Assembly (NCBI GenBank): GCA_947069175.1
Contig: CAMTDV010000013.1
Coordinates: 57,914,610 to 57,978,609, forward strand
Reading direction: 5' to 3'
From: Scalesia atractyloides
Lineage: Eukaryota > Streptophyta > Magnoliopsida > Asterales > Asteraceae
DNA length: 64,000 nt
Below are positions 22,201 to 34,138 of this stretch, one piece after another; positions within the stretch are counted from its first letter, which is position 1, and each line of letters opens with the position of its first letter. The notes under the pieces are model-generated. The model was not told the DNA's origin and did not search any database. It saw only the letters and a program-made list of their open reading frames with translations. The translations under genes were made by a program, and so were the position numbers.

Positions 22201-23031
22201 TTACCTGGTGCTGGAGAAATGTAATCTTTGTCAACTATTGCACCAAAAACGGGTTTAGCATTCGGAAATATCTTCAAATGTAAATTCATCTTCTTGAATG
22301 TAGAAACATCCATGTGCTCTAACTTTAACACATCGTCTTTCTTCTTCTTCAAGTTAGGATGCAAATGATCTAACAACATCTGTACGAACTGAGGGTATTG
22401 AAAAAACTTTTCCCTCTGAATGTTTTGCATCATCTGTGTAAATATAACTTTAGAGAAGTTATATGGCAGATTTAGGACCAGTGCAATAATCATACACATT
22501 TGATAATCAACCAGATCATCAAATCCTCCTTGCAATGACTTAGTGCGTGAGCAACAACCTGAGCAATATAACGGAAAGGCGCACTAAGATTTCCTTTCTT
22601 AAACAGCCCAGCATTCAGGAATCCAGCATATTCCATCCTGTAAAAACATCCCTTCACCACGTACTCTAAAAACCCGGTAGGATAGTCTGCATTCTCCTTG
22701 AAATCCAAAACTATTCGGATCAAATCTTCAGTTATCTTAACCTGGATATCTTCATCATCAATCTTTACCGCCGACACTATCGCATTTCTTCATAATTGTA
22801 CTCTGCTACGTTCCAGAAGTATTCGACATGAGATCTATAAACGGTATGTCTATCATTGAGCGCTTTTGTAATTGGAATCCTGCTCAAAAAGTCTAGTACA
22901 TCCCTATAAACTGCAATCTCCGGTATAGTCACGTCCACCAAACAACAAATGTGGTGAAACGGAGAAAATGACGTTAAAGAGAATTCAAAACCGTTAGAAA
23001 AATTTTCAAAATTTTCAACATGTAACATCAT
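19272..23031 (-). pseudogene. C1 extra 3' ORF (Sirevirus-type), large and broken
   Basis: On the minus strand, from MMLHVENFENF at about 23031, a protein of more than 1100 residues can be followed through several frames. In order: a globular N-terminal domain (VEYFWNVAEYN, GCFYRMEYAGFLNAG, DYQMCMIIALVLNLPYNFS) to about 22330; a charged Ser/Lys part; a Pro/Gln-rich stretch (21480-21640); a heptad-like coiled coil (21060-21370); an acidic Asp-rich part (20640-20760); and a C-terminal domain with IISWGWIEELN and HEDEDSWKM (19417-20100). I see no signal peptide or membrane segment. It is in the place of an env gene but its role is unknown. Frame changes occur near 22777, 22520, 21540, 20755, 20190 and 19762. 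Confidence 0.8.
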
Positions 23032-25063
23032 TCGTACGAGCCAAGCATCCGTACAAATCAACACTTATACATTTTTACAAGTTTGGAACAAATTATCATT
23101 CGTACGAATCACTACTTCGTACGAGTGATTTAAGAGTTAAACAATTTTCAAAAAACTTCATCAAACTTGCTTCGTACGAACCATGCTTCGTACGAATCAA
23201 AAATTTTGAACAAATTTAGTTTGTACGAAGGATCCTTCGTACGAACATTGAACCGTTCCAAAAACACCAAGTTTAAACCAAACTTAAAACACGTTGATTT
23301 TAACAAATTGATAGTCGATTTATAGATTATTAGGGCTGATATTAACGTTTTTAAGGTCAATTTTAAGTTCTACCGGTCCAATCTCCCTAAACTATGTTTT
23401 AAGTCTGTTTGGTCCAAATTTGGCATTATAACGGCTAAGATTGAGCAAAAATACCTTGCCCATTGAAAGAGGTGTGCGGATCAACCTCCCCAATGTAATA
23501 GTACTCGGTAAATGTCAAGAAATGTGAAGTTTAGAACGTATTCGCACAAAAGTTCTCTCAGTTTGCACAAAAGCACAAACTTGGTTCGTGCGAAGAGGGT
23601 AAGCTTTTATACTAGTTAGGGTCATTCGTACGAACCAATGGTTCGTGCGAAGGAAGCCCAAACTTGGTTCGTACGAGCTAGTGAGACTCGTACGAATCAA
23701 TTCTAAAACTTGGAAAACTTTTTGATTTTTTTGATTTTTTATGCAATTTTTATCTGTTTAATACCCACTCAGTTAACCAAGTCCAAGTTAATGACCCTGG
23801 TTACCTGATTTGTCTACCAAGTCCAAGTTAATGACCTTGGTTGACCATTTTTGACCAAAACAGATTTATTTTAACTTGTAAAGTTTCAAGTTAATGAACT
23901 TTATTGACGTTCAAGAAATTTTTCGATTAAGATTAGCTCCCAACCCATGGTTTTCAGATTTCCTTCAACAAGATGTCGCCATGATTTCAACTATCCTTGT
24001 TTACATCATCGGTAGACTAAAACAAAAACTATAAAGCTAAGGAAACTGAAAATCTTTTTGGGTTTTGGAATTTTTCTAAAAAGAAATAACAAGTAAAGAT
24101 ACATATTTTTGTAAGTTTTGTGTTTCAAGAACAAATACAAGTATCGTTGATCTTGGTATATTCATTAAGCTTTTAACCAGATTTACCTAGATTGCCAATA
24201 TTCTTATCCACTTAAACCTCTTCTCATTTCTCAATTATTTCAAGATATGTTAGGTAATATTAAGAACATGAAATAACTGTGTGTCCCATCTCAGAATATA
24301 CTCCCGTATCGAGATTCCCAGAATTTTATTTCACAGGTGAATATATCTAACTAATATCTGTAAAGGGGTGAATTGCGAGACCTTGAGAGCTCAGGTTAGT
24401 ACTACCGTACAGACAAAGAGATGAAGGCTCGTCTTTAGGTGGTGTTAAGGAATCTTTTGAACTACAGATGTCACAAAGGTTATGACATAATCATTTTTTA
24501 TGCAGCTTTTTAGGGGAATAATGCGTAAAGTATTACACAAGTTCTATGCCATTGCTTACGCAAAATTAAAAGAACTCGGATAATACCCCAGATATCGATT
24601 AAATATAAAGATCTAGTATCGCAGAATCTGGCATTCTCTCAAACGAAATTTCAGAGTACTAAGTCCATATATCCGAGAGATGTTAACCCACAGGTTATTC
24701 AGTTTTTCATTTTAGGTTTATATCTTGAAAATAATTAACTGAACGAGTGAAGCCTATTGGCACATCCTCAGTAAGACATGTTTAATTACTTGTTTAATCA
24801 TTCCAATTATTTAGCATATTGTGACTCTCATATTGATATAATATGATCTCCCTTTTTCACAAAAAACTCTTTTGATTTATATAATGTTTTTGTATTTCCC
24901 AAAATTTCTCCCCCTAAAATCAAAAACATATATCTGGATTTTTTTAGAGTTTTTAAGAAACAATGTACAGAAAATTCGTCAAACTATCACGTCAAGTCGT
25001 CGTCATCCTCAAACTCAACCTCGTGTATATCCCCTGATGTCAGATTTCGTAAACCATTTCATT
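23032..25063 (-). other. C1 non-coding region between RNase H and 3' ORF
   Basis: About 2 kb without a credible gene. The part next to the ORF (23030-23250 and 23560-23700) is dense in TTCGTACGAA and CTCGTACGAG palindromes. A purine tract, TTAGGGGGAGAAATTT on the minus strand, lies at about 24903-24918, some 150 bases after the RNase H stop. AT-rich otherwise. Confidence 0.7.
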
Positions 25064-26872
25064 TTAAAAGATTTTTAAATCTTGTACGATCAAAGGCTTT
25101 GGTATAAAATCTGCTTTTTGGTCATCAGTGTGGATTTTTTCAATTCTAACAAACTTTTTCTCGTAACAATCACGGATAAAATGGTGTCGAATCTCAATAT
25201 GTTTGGTTCAAGAATGTTGACATGAGTTTTTAGTGATATCGATAGCAGCCTGGTTATCTACATATATTGGCGTATCAAGAATTTGCAGTCCGAAGTCTCT
25301 CATCCGCTATTGAATCCAGAGAATCTGGGCACAACAGCTGGAAGCTGAAATGTATTCAGCCTCATAGGTAGAGAGAGCGACCGCGGTCTGTTTCTTGCAT
25401 TGCCATGTTACCAAATGGGTTCCGAAGAACTAGCAACCAGCCGTCGTAGATTTGATGTTAAGTTTGCAGCAACCAAAATCAGAATCCGAGTAACCCGCAA
25501 GATTGAAGTCGTCATGTCTTGGGTACCACAAGCCGGCGCTTGGAAATCCCTTCAAATATCTCATGATATGTTTGACGGCGAGCAAATGTGAATCTCTGGG
25601 ATTGGACTAATAACGGGCGCACAGGCATGTGGGATACACGATATCTGGTCGAGAAGCAGTGAGATACATCAAGGATCCGATCATGGAGCGGTTATAAAGT
25701 TTCATCCGTGATTAGGAGCTAATGGGATTGATGTTTGCTTAGCTCCTGCCATATCGAATTTCTCCAATATGTCATGAACATACTTCGTCTGATGGATAAA
25801 GATACCATCAGGCAACTGATCGACCTGAAGTTCTAAGAAGAACTTCATCTCCCCCATCACGCTCATTTCAAATTTGTGTTTCCTGACTTCTTCCAAGCCT
25901 TTACACAGCTTGTTATTTGTCGATCCAAGATAATATCATCCACATATATCTGTACGATAATCAAATGCCCAATTACTTCCTTTGTAAAGAGGGTAGAATC
26001 TATGGTTCCTCTGATAAAGTCGTTGTCTGTAAGATGTCGTGACAGCGTTTCGTACCAAGCTCTCGGGGCTTAATGTAGACCATATAAGGCTTTGTTCAGA
26101 AGGTAGACTTTGTCTTTGTGCATTGGATCGACCAACCCCGGTGGTTGGCCGACATACACCTCCTCTTTTACTTTACCATACATGAAAGCAGATTTAACAT
26201 CTAACTAGTACACCTTGAACCCTTTTCGTACCAAGCTCTCGGGGCTTAATGTAGACCATATAAGGCTTTGTTCAGAAGGTAGACCTTGTCTTTGTGCATT
26301 GGATCGACCAACCCCGGTGGTTGGCCGACATACACCTCCCCTTTTACTTTACCATACATGAAAGCAGATTTAACATCTAACTAGTACACCTTGAACCCTT
26401 TCCATGAAGTAAAGGAGATTGCTTCAAGACGGGCGATCGGGGCATAGACTTCGGTGTAATCTATCCCTTCCTGCTGATGGAAACCCTGAACCACAAGTCA
26501 AGCTTTGTTGCGCACTACAATCCCTCTATCATCACGCTTGCACTTGAAGACCCATCTAGTGTTTATATTTTTGTGATGTTCGGGTAGGTCAACAAGCTTC
26601 CAGACTCCCAGTTTCTGGAATTGAAGCAACTCTTCTTGCATCGCGTCCACCCGTCTTTCTTCCTTTAACGCGTCTTTCCAGTTCCCGGGCTCAACCTGAG
26701 AAACAAAACAACTATTAGAAAGTCTGGTTTGAAGTGGAGCAATACGAGTATAGAAACAACTTAGATCCTTGTTGATCTGATTACGAGTTTGCACTCCCGA
26801 TTGTACGTTGCCTATAATATTCTCCGAAGGATGATATGAAAGCATCCTCGGCATCACTTCATTCCGGAACAT
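25064..26872 (-). pseudogene. pol: C1 reverse transcriptase and RNase H
   Basis: On the minus strand: RWVFKCKRDD near 26540, KVYKLDVKSAFMYGKV near 26390 and again near 26210 because of a 176 bp tandem duplication, ALYGLH near 26080, and YVDD at 25935-25946. RNase H has SDSDFGCCKLNIKST near 25460, YEAEYISASSCC near 25360 and TKHIEIRHHFI near 25190, ending with TAA at 25064-25066. Stops replace codons at several places, such as ALYGLH followed by TAA. The catalytic Asp pair is present. Confidence 0.92.
26048..26399 (-). repeat. 176 bp tandem duplication inside C1 RT
   Basis: 26048-26223 is repeated as 26224-26399 with about two differences. The duplicated piece covers the FMYGKVKEEVYVGQPPG region of RT. 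It is not a multiple of three. The C2 and S1 RT have one copy. Confidence 0.9.
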
Positions 26873-27049
26873 CTACTTGCGTTTGCAAATTTGTGATGAC
26901 TTCATCTACAACCGGTATAGATGATGAAGCTTCATTCCTGAGGTTTGACGGATCAGCCTATGTGTTTAAGAAGCTTTCAATCTGCTCAGATCCTTCATCA
27001 GAACTGGATCCACCATCGTTGAAAGTCGGTTCCCGATCAGAGTCAGCAT

Positions 27050-28270
27050 TTGGCTATTGCTGGGCAGATGATTCAACAGTGTTGACATTAGTTACAGGAA
27101 CAGAGTCTTGAAGAGTAGTGCTTGGACCTACATCAGACGTTGTGGACACAGGAAGTGATGGGGAAATCACTAACGATTTGGTAACTTGTTCTTGGTTAGA
27201 AATTTGATGTTGTTGAAAGAGCATAACAAGTTCTTCTTCTGATGTCACATCTGGCAGGTCGAAAGAATTCCACAAACTATCGTAGTTAAACAGCCACGGA
27301 TCCCCAGGAATCTGCGTTGGCGTCGTATATCTTTGACAATCAACATGCTGCGCAAGAATAACCTGGTTCAAACTCGGCAAGAAGACACATTTCTGAGGAG
27401 TAGCATAACCCACAAAGAATCCTTCCAAGGATTTGGCACTAAATTTACCAGCGGTGATCCAAATGGCCCCAGAAATGCAAGGTTGGGTTTTCGCTGATTA
27501 AGTAACTCGAAACACGTCTTGTTGTGAGGCTTAACTATTAACACATGATTCAAGGTGTAACACGCTGACGCGCCTGCTTCACTCCAGAACTGATTGGCAA
27601 TTTTGAATCGACTAGCATAGTTCTGGCAGTCTCGATCAGCGTGCGATTCTTTCGTTCAGCAACTCCATTTTGCTGTGGAGTATAAGGAGCACTGAATTCA
27701 TGAAGAATCTCCTTCTCATTGCAGAATTCGAGCATCCGCTTGTTCTTGAACTCTTACCGTTGTCACTACGTATTATCTTGATTGGCAAATGATGTAGGTT
27801 TTCGAGTTTTCTGAAGAGAATCATTAGAGTTTAAAATGTTTCATCTTTGCTCTCCAGAAAGAAAACCCATGAGAATCTTGACTAATCATATGTAACTACA
27901 AGGCAATATAGATCACTAGAAATGGATTTGACGTTTACTTGTCCGAAAAGATCCAAATGTAGCCTCTCTAGTGGTAGCTTGATAGGATTCAATAGCTTTC
28001 GTGGGTACGATTTCTTGTACTGCTTCCCCTTTTTACAGCTCAAGCAATCATCTGATAATTGAAAGTTCTTCAAATTAACACCCTCCACTAGGTTGTTATG
28101 CACAAGATAATTCATCTTTCGCATATGAATGTGCTCCATCTTTCTATGCCATAATATCATCTCTTTCTCGGTAACTTTGGAAACAAAGCATTGAACTTTC
28201 TTCGATGTTGTTGATGCGACACTTATATCTAGAACATACAAGTCATTTTCTCTCAGTGTACGCATCAGAA
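27050..28270 (-). pseudogene. pol: C1 integrase and linker
   Basis: Zinc-binding segment LWHRKMEHIHMRKMNY to CLSCKKGKQ (about 28030-28160), RLHLDLFGQV, then LVVTYD where relatives have LVVTDD (about 27885-27900), RSDNGK near 27775 and AERKN near 27645. GYATPQKCVFLP near 27395 marks the end of the domain, followed by a Ser/Gln-rich linker down to about 27050. Stops and frame changes lie near 27880, 27750 and 27550. Compared with C1b it has lost more conserved residues, including the Thr-Asp-Asp motif. Confidence 0.9.
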
Positions 28271-28355
28271 ATCATTCCTCTGGAATCTTGAAACCCGGTT
28301 TTAAGATTAAGCATTCTTCATCGTTGAAATACGTCATGAATTTCTTGTCACAAAT

Positions 28356-28574
28356 CTACGAAATACTGAGTAGATTATTCTCAAGTTCCACAATGTAGTT
28401 CACTTTATCAAACGATACAACTCTGTTCGTGAGAATTCCTTCACCGACAATCCTTCTTCCTTGCGTTCCAGCGAAACCTACATACCCTCCAAGGATAGCT
28501 TTAACGTCGTGTAACAACGCAAGCATCCCTGTCATGGGCCTGGAGGCTCCACTATCCATTATCCATTCAGACAT
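28356..28574 (-). pseudogene. pol: C1 aspartic protease
   Basis: WIMDSGASRPMTG opens the frame; Asp-Ser-Gly is at 28548-28556. The usual His after Arg is Pro. GGYVGFAGTQGRRIVGEG and KVNYIVELENNLLSIS follow, as in Copia protease. The frame stops at a TAG near 28353. Confidence 0.9.
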
Positions 28575-28599
28575 TATCGATCATGGGAGTCCCTAGACA

Positions 28600-31500
28600 C
28601 ATACGGAAGAACCTATTTAAACAAAGAAACCCAAGCCATCTTGGTCTTGGGTGGGATCGGAATGTCGAATTTCGGACCTACTTTGTTTTTAACGTTCTTT
28701 TTAGGCTCGGTTTTGTTTGGAACAGAAGGTTTTGATTCTACCTTGGACGGTTTCACTTTTGCCACCCATTTCTGAGTTTTCATATTTGCATTTTTAGCAT
28801 AAAATTTAGAATCCATTTGGGGAGTTTATTTGATATTTCACCAATTTCAAATTTTGAATGACGTTGAAGAAATGGTTTAACATTTTTGTAGGATTCATTT
28901 GTTCTTTTTAAGATTTGCTTTGGCGCAAACATAGGTGCCTCTGTTTCTCGTCCTTGGTGAACTTTTTAGAATGAGAAACATGTTTTGGAGATTCTTATGA
29001 GCAATATCTTGCAATGTGCCCAATAGTTTGACATTTGAAACATGTTCTACTGTCATTTTGAACAGAATATTCCAAAACTTGTTACCTTTTCTCTTTCTCT
29101 TTCTTGAAATCATCATTCAATTGTGTTCCGATGATTTCTTTTTCCTTCTCTGTTGTTGTCCCAAAAACAAAGTTGATTTTCTTGGTAAAGTTTAGTTTTT
29201 GGGATTTGTTGTTCATTCGTTGCTTTTGGAAACCCAACCCTGCCCTTTTATTTTTAGGATAATCTCTATTTTTATGATAGTAAGGTCGGTTGTCACATCT
29301 TGATTTAGAGTAGAATGAGGCATTGTGTTTATCTAAATTAGCATGACTTACCTCCACAAGCTTGAACAATTTATCAACACGATCCAGATTCACGTTCTGG
29401 ATGGGAAAATCCTCATCAGAAAATATTTATTTGATCCTTTCATTTTATAAGCTATGACGTTTGGATCATTAGTTAAACTATTTTCCGATGGTTCATCATC
29501 AGACTCAGACTTTACAGATTCACTTGTTAAAACATTTTCTACCACAGTTTTAACCACCTCAGAGTCACATTCACTTTCAGAAGTTGTGTAAGTTACGTCG
29601 ATGTTTGTAGGTAACTCATTTGATCGTTCAGTTTTCAGTTTTAGATTGAGTGCCTTCTCCACCCATGCTGGCTTTTTACATGCATAACTATTTCACATAG
29701 GGGTGGAACTCGATCGTAACTCGCACTCTTGATTTTATCCTTTTCTGATTCTTCTTTGTTTTCAATTTTAGGTAAAATGTGATCAATGACGTAAGAGCTT
29801 GTTGAATAACTGATTAAGTTTGTTAACCCGTTCTGTTTCAATTCTTACCTTCTCAAGCTCACTCTTTAGCTCAGCGATAGTGTTTAAGTGAATATTAATG
29901 GCCATTTGCTTGTCCATTACTGTCGCTTTGAGCATCAAAAGTGTTGTGTCACTTTCTCTGAGTGCTTTTGTGTATTGTTTAATAGAGTTACTTAATTTGT
30001 CGTTTGCTTCTTTAGTTTATTTGTAATCGCTGGACAAATTATCTGTTAAACTTTTGAGCTCAGTATACCGGTGTCTTTTACAACACAATCATTGCATGGC
30101 TCAGCACATTTCAGACATGGTTTTTCAACCACAGACTCACATTTAGACTCATTTACCTCATTGATGTTTACCATGCATGCTTTGCTGATGTCATCTGACA
30201 ACTTCTTCATCTTTTCATCAATTTTCTCTTGAGCATCAGGCGTCTTTTGTTCTGAGTAAGATGATTGTTGACTTGGTGCAATGTAACCTACAAAAGTTTT
30301 CAACATATTGTTAGGCAGTGGGTGTTTAAATGCACTATTCAAAAGTTCCTCCTCTTTTGATGATGTATGATAGTAATAATCACTTCTGGTGCCTCATCAA
30401 AAGATGCCTCCGATTCTTCTTCAGATTCTTCGATTATCTCAGCAACCAAAGCCAAACTTTCATTCTTGGAGATATATTTATTCCACTTAAAACCCTCATC
30501 TTCCAATCTTTGGTCTCCGGCTGTTATCTTCGATCTGGACCATGCGAGTTCTTGGTTGAGGACGGTGGTAAATAGCCTTCTTGTAATAATCTTCGGCAAA
30601 TGGGTTTTGGTTCCCTTGAGCTTCTTTGTTTGGGCATTCACGTTTAAAGTGACCCTTTTCCCGACACTTAAAACAAAAAACTTTGGATTTGTCGAATCCC
30701 AGTTTTCCATCCAAACCTCCCAAGTTCTCTTTTCCTGTAATTTCCATGAAGCGTTGTGCGCATCTAACGATAGATACCATACACCACTTTATGTCGATCA
30801 ACTCCATTTCTACTAGATCAATCTGGTCATAGTCCTCTCTGGTCATTTCAGAATTTCCAATCCTTCCTGCTACAAGACTATCATATGATTCGAGAACCGA
30901 TGCTAATAGAGACATGTGTTGCTTTGCGGTTTTCTCATCGAAGTTTTATGCATTCTGGAAATCCACTACGATATTGCACTGAAGGACCCTTTGAGTAGGA
31001 TTAGACTGACCGTTCTGGTTGATTTGAGGAGTGCTTGATCCATGTGACGATTGTGGGCTTTGAGGCGTGTGAGGATTAACTGTAGCAAATGAGTGAAAGC
31101 CACTGTTTTGGTTTGATGGTGAATTTGGCGTGCTATAAGCGCTGAAGGCGGTCTGGATCTTTGAAGACCGAATTTGAGTAGCACAATTGTTCTTGAAGTA
31201 CAAATTAACATCTTGTTGAACTTGAATGGTTTTGTTCTTTGCCATCTTTTGCATTTCAAGTTCATGTCCCTCCAGTCTTTCAATGAAACGTGGCAATGAA
31301 AAATTACCATACTCGGTTCCATTCTTCAAGATGGTCAAATACGTGGACCATTCTCCTTGCGGTATAGAATCAGCCAACTTATCAACAAGTTCTTCGTTGG
31401 TCTTGATGATTCCCATTTTCTTCATTTGCACCACCAAATGACAATATCTTTCGATCAATTGTTTCACTGTTTCTCCTTCAATCAATGTAAAGATATCAAA

Positions 31501-31946
31501 CTCTTTACTTAACAACACATATTTACTCTTTCGAAGGTGAGCACTTCCCTAGAACTTCAAACGAAGAGCATTCCACAATGATTGTGCATCATCATCGGGT
31601 TGTAATAACGCCAGAATATCTTCTTTGATAGATTGTTGCAGAATGTTCATCATTTTCTTTTCGTTTATGAACCTTTCCCTTTCAACATCTGAGAGTTTAG
31701 CTAGAGTCTTTTTGAGGCCATTTTCACCTACAGGAACTTGATATTTAACTTCGATAGCGAACTAGCAAGTAAAGTGATTTGCCTGGACCCAATTCATGAA
31801 CTGTTCACTCCAGCTGTCAAAATCTTCTAGGTCATTAACTTAGGCGGTTTAGTCATGGTACCCATCTCGTTTTCGAGATTCATGTTTTGAGCCGTTGTTC
31901 TCGTGACTGCCGATGTAGCAAATACGTTGTAAAATTTGTCTGACAT
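28600..31946 (-). pseudogene. gag: C1 gag, long form with two zinc knuckles
   Basis: The start is chosen at ATG 31946-31944 (MSDKFYNVFATSAV), matching MEEKSFNVFAASAV in C1b. The capsid region includes SWSEQFMNWVQANH and ETVKQLIERYCHLVVQMKKMG. KTIQV at about 31218-31232 resembles LC8-binding cores. Knuckle one, CFKCREKGHFKREC, is at 30634-30675. A long Glu/Ser-rich part with a CLKC cluster near 30110 follows. Knuckle two, CFKCQTIGHIARYC, is near 29003-29044. The region then leads to the protease. Stops near 31540, 31765, 30945, 30015 and 28990 and frame changes break it. Gag would assemble the particle and bind RNA. Confidence 0.88.
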
Positions 31947-32545
31947 TTTTCTTGTAAAACTTTAGACACACACTTTCGAACAAACTGATTAGTACGGAAA
32001 AATTCTTTCGTGCGGATATAGAAACAACTCATGCAATCAAGATCCGTTCGTACGAACCAGAAATTCGTACGCACTAGGTGACTGCAACAAATAACTCGTG
32101 CGAACAATGAAATTGCTCGTACGGATGAACTTTCGCTCGTACGAATGAGATGCTGGTATGAGTGTCTATTTCATGGAATCACACTTGTAAATTTTGAAAC
32201 ATGTAAGTTTTTAAGAAATTCTGATTACTTGCTCGTACGAATGGTCTAAAGTTGTTCGTGCGAGTGGTCTCTCTACTCGATCCGAAACAACTAAGTCTCC
32301 AAACAGATGAATTTTACCGATTTTAACATGATTAAGCTTGATTTTAGATCTGAAATTGTTAAGGATTGTTTAGAATTGATTTTAGCAGAATATCCTATAA
32401 TCCTAGTCCAATTTGTCCATAATTTCGTCCAAATTCGAGATCAGTTTGGGAGAAATGTAGAAGTAGAAAGCTGCAACAGCGAATCTGATCTGAAACAGTT
32501 GGTAGCTTGCAGAACTTGACGTTTGTTAGCAGATCAGGCCTCCAG
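31947..32545 (-). other. C1 5' leader
   Basis: Untranslated leader between the primer site and gag. The part near gag (31980-32280) holds many CGTACGA/CGTGCGA palindrome-like motifs; the part near the primer site is AT-rich with GATTTTAG repeats. No gene. Confidence 0.75.
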
Positions 32546-32557
32546 GCTCTGATACCA
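32546..32557 (-). promoter_or_regulatory. C1 primer binding site
   Basis: On the minus strand TGGTATCAGAGC, two bases from the LTR, a perfect initiator-Met tRNA site. Confidence 0.93.
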
Positions 32558-32559
32558 CT

Positions 32560-33021
32560 TGTGAACGGGGGATTGGCTCCTCCGATGAGCAACCGGTCTG
32601 ATCTTACTCAGCTAGCAGAGGCGGAATTCATTGCTAGAGAGGATGACAAACGAACAAGAAAGATCTTACTGTTTAACTGCTCTGAATTGTATTAATTGAC
32701 GTGCAAGTACAGACGCGAGTAAACAAGTCAGCAGGGATTCGCCGTACCAACTGAACTAACACTATTAGCTTTGACACAACACTCCCCTATTTATAGGTCG
32801 ACATGACTCGCACTAGAGTGTGTGGAACAGAGACATGACTCGTGCGAGTGACTGCCTCGTACGAGCGACAGAGTGTCACTCGTACGAGCCAAGTACTTCA
32901 CTCATACGAGTATATTACAACTCATATAAAATAATTAATAACATATATACACATGGAGTTTAAGCCCTAAATACAATATCGACACATCCTAGACGTAGGC
33001 AATAGACATAATGCCCCAACA
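32560..33021 (-). mobile_element. C1 5' LTR
   Basis: In element orientation it starts TGTTGGGGC and ends GTTCACA. An inverted TATA box is at 32788-32795. It has two close CTCGTACGAG motifs near 32853-32889. Paired with 9062-9520. Confidence 0.93.
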
Positions 33022-33025
33022 AAAT
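33022..33025 (+). repeat. Right target-site duplication of C1 (AAAT)
   Basis: AAAT after the LTR end; pairs with 9058-9061. Sequence to the right continues the S1 gag/pol region. Confidence 0.65.
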
Positions 33026-34138
33026 TGTTCCAACAAACTTGTCTCAAAAACTTTGATGTGAAAAAGAATGAGTATAAATCCAAAATACAGGAGAGTTCAA
33101 AGACTAGTACTTCAAAAGGAAAGTCTAAGTAGACCTGTGCCTGTTGAAACACCTGTTACCAAAGCACTGCACAAACCTCTGTTCCCAGAGAAGTGCGGGT
33201 AACAAATGCACCACCCTGCTAACAAGTACCCAAGAGGATATGGCCAACCAATTTACCAAACGGTACCTCTTAGTTATGAGGGTTACAAAAAGCCCTTAAA
33301 ACCAAGAGTAAATAGGAATCCTCATGGTTACTATCATCTAGTAGGAGATAGACCTCAACAGATGTTACAAAGATCTGTTCAAATCTCTGCTCATTCTTCT
33401 AAATTTGAGACTGGCATGTTTGTGACCCCTTCCAAAGCCAATTTGGCTTTGGAAACCCACCTAAACTAATCATTTACCATTGTGTAGGGAGCTTCAACTT
33501 GCCTTTATAGTTTATTGTATGTAGATAGTGGAGGCTTCAGGCATATGACAGGATGTAGATCCCTTCTCAAAGACTTCATGGCTCATGGAAGGGGTGATAT
33601 ATCCTTTGGTAATAATTCAAAAGGGAACGTGCTTGGGTCAGGAACGGTTCAGACTGGAAACTCAAATTTGAAAATGTCAATCTTATTGGCAATCTGAAAT
33701 TTAATCTTCTTAGTGTTTCACAATGAGTGACAAGGGCTATGGGTCATTCTTCACTAAGAAAACTTGTCAGATTGTTGGGCCAGAAGTGGTTAAAAGATTG
33801 AGAGCAAAGTGCAACTTGTTGCTCATAGGAGTGGCAATGTGTATGTGGTTGATATGTTGAAGGATAATCCAATGACGGATGCATGTCTGTTCTCAGCTGC
33901 CTCTAACAAAGAGACAGAACTATGGCACAAAAGACCTGGACACACAAATCTGACAACTATCACCACACTCTCTAAACAAGGCCTTGTAAGAGGCTTATCA
34001 CAAAAAATTTTCATAAAAGAAGAACATTGTGGTTCCTGTTTAAAAGGAAACAACATAAAAGTTCTTACAAACCCATTTGCGAGTCCAAAACAAGTTAGTG
34101 TTTACAATTGTTACACATGGACTTGTTTAGCCCTGTAA
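33026..34138 (+). pseudogene. pol: S1 protease and pre-integrase region
   Basis: After a Lys/Ser-rich gag end, VDSGGFRHMTGC gives the protease motif with Asp-Ser-Gly at 33524-33532; relatives usually have DSGCSRHMTG. DISFGNNSKGNVLGSGTV follows. The zinc-binding pre-integrase segment LWHKRPGHTNL to CGSCLKGN lies at 33929-34050 with both His and both Cys present. Stops or frame changes lie near 33127, 33467, 33697 and 34137. Confidence 0.88.

Larger units (their letters stand above)
9062..33021 (-). mobile_element. C1: Sirevirus-like Copia element nested in S1 gag
   Basis: Two LTRs in the same orientation (9062-9520 and 32560-33021), a polypurine tract inside the left one and a Met-tRNA primer site inside the right one define a minus-strand element. 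Read from the right it carries gag with two zinc knuckles, protease, integrase, RT, RNase H, about 2 kb without genes, and a long 3' ORF. Without C2 (9694-19246) it is about 14.4 kb, long even for a Sirevirus. LTR copies differ by a few per cent by eye. All frames are broken. Confidence 0.93.

Noticed and set aside
19272..23031. Calling the C1 3' ORF an envelope gene
   Set aside because: Its position is env-like, but I see no signal peptide, fusion-peptide-like or transmembrane stretch. Only a neutral name is justified.
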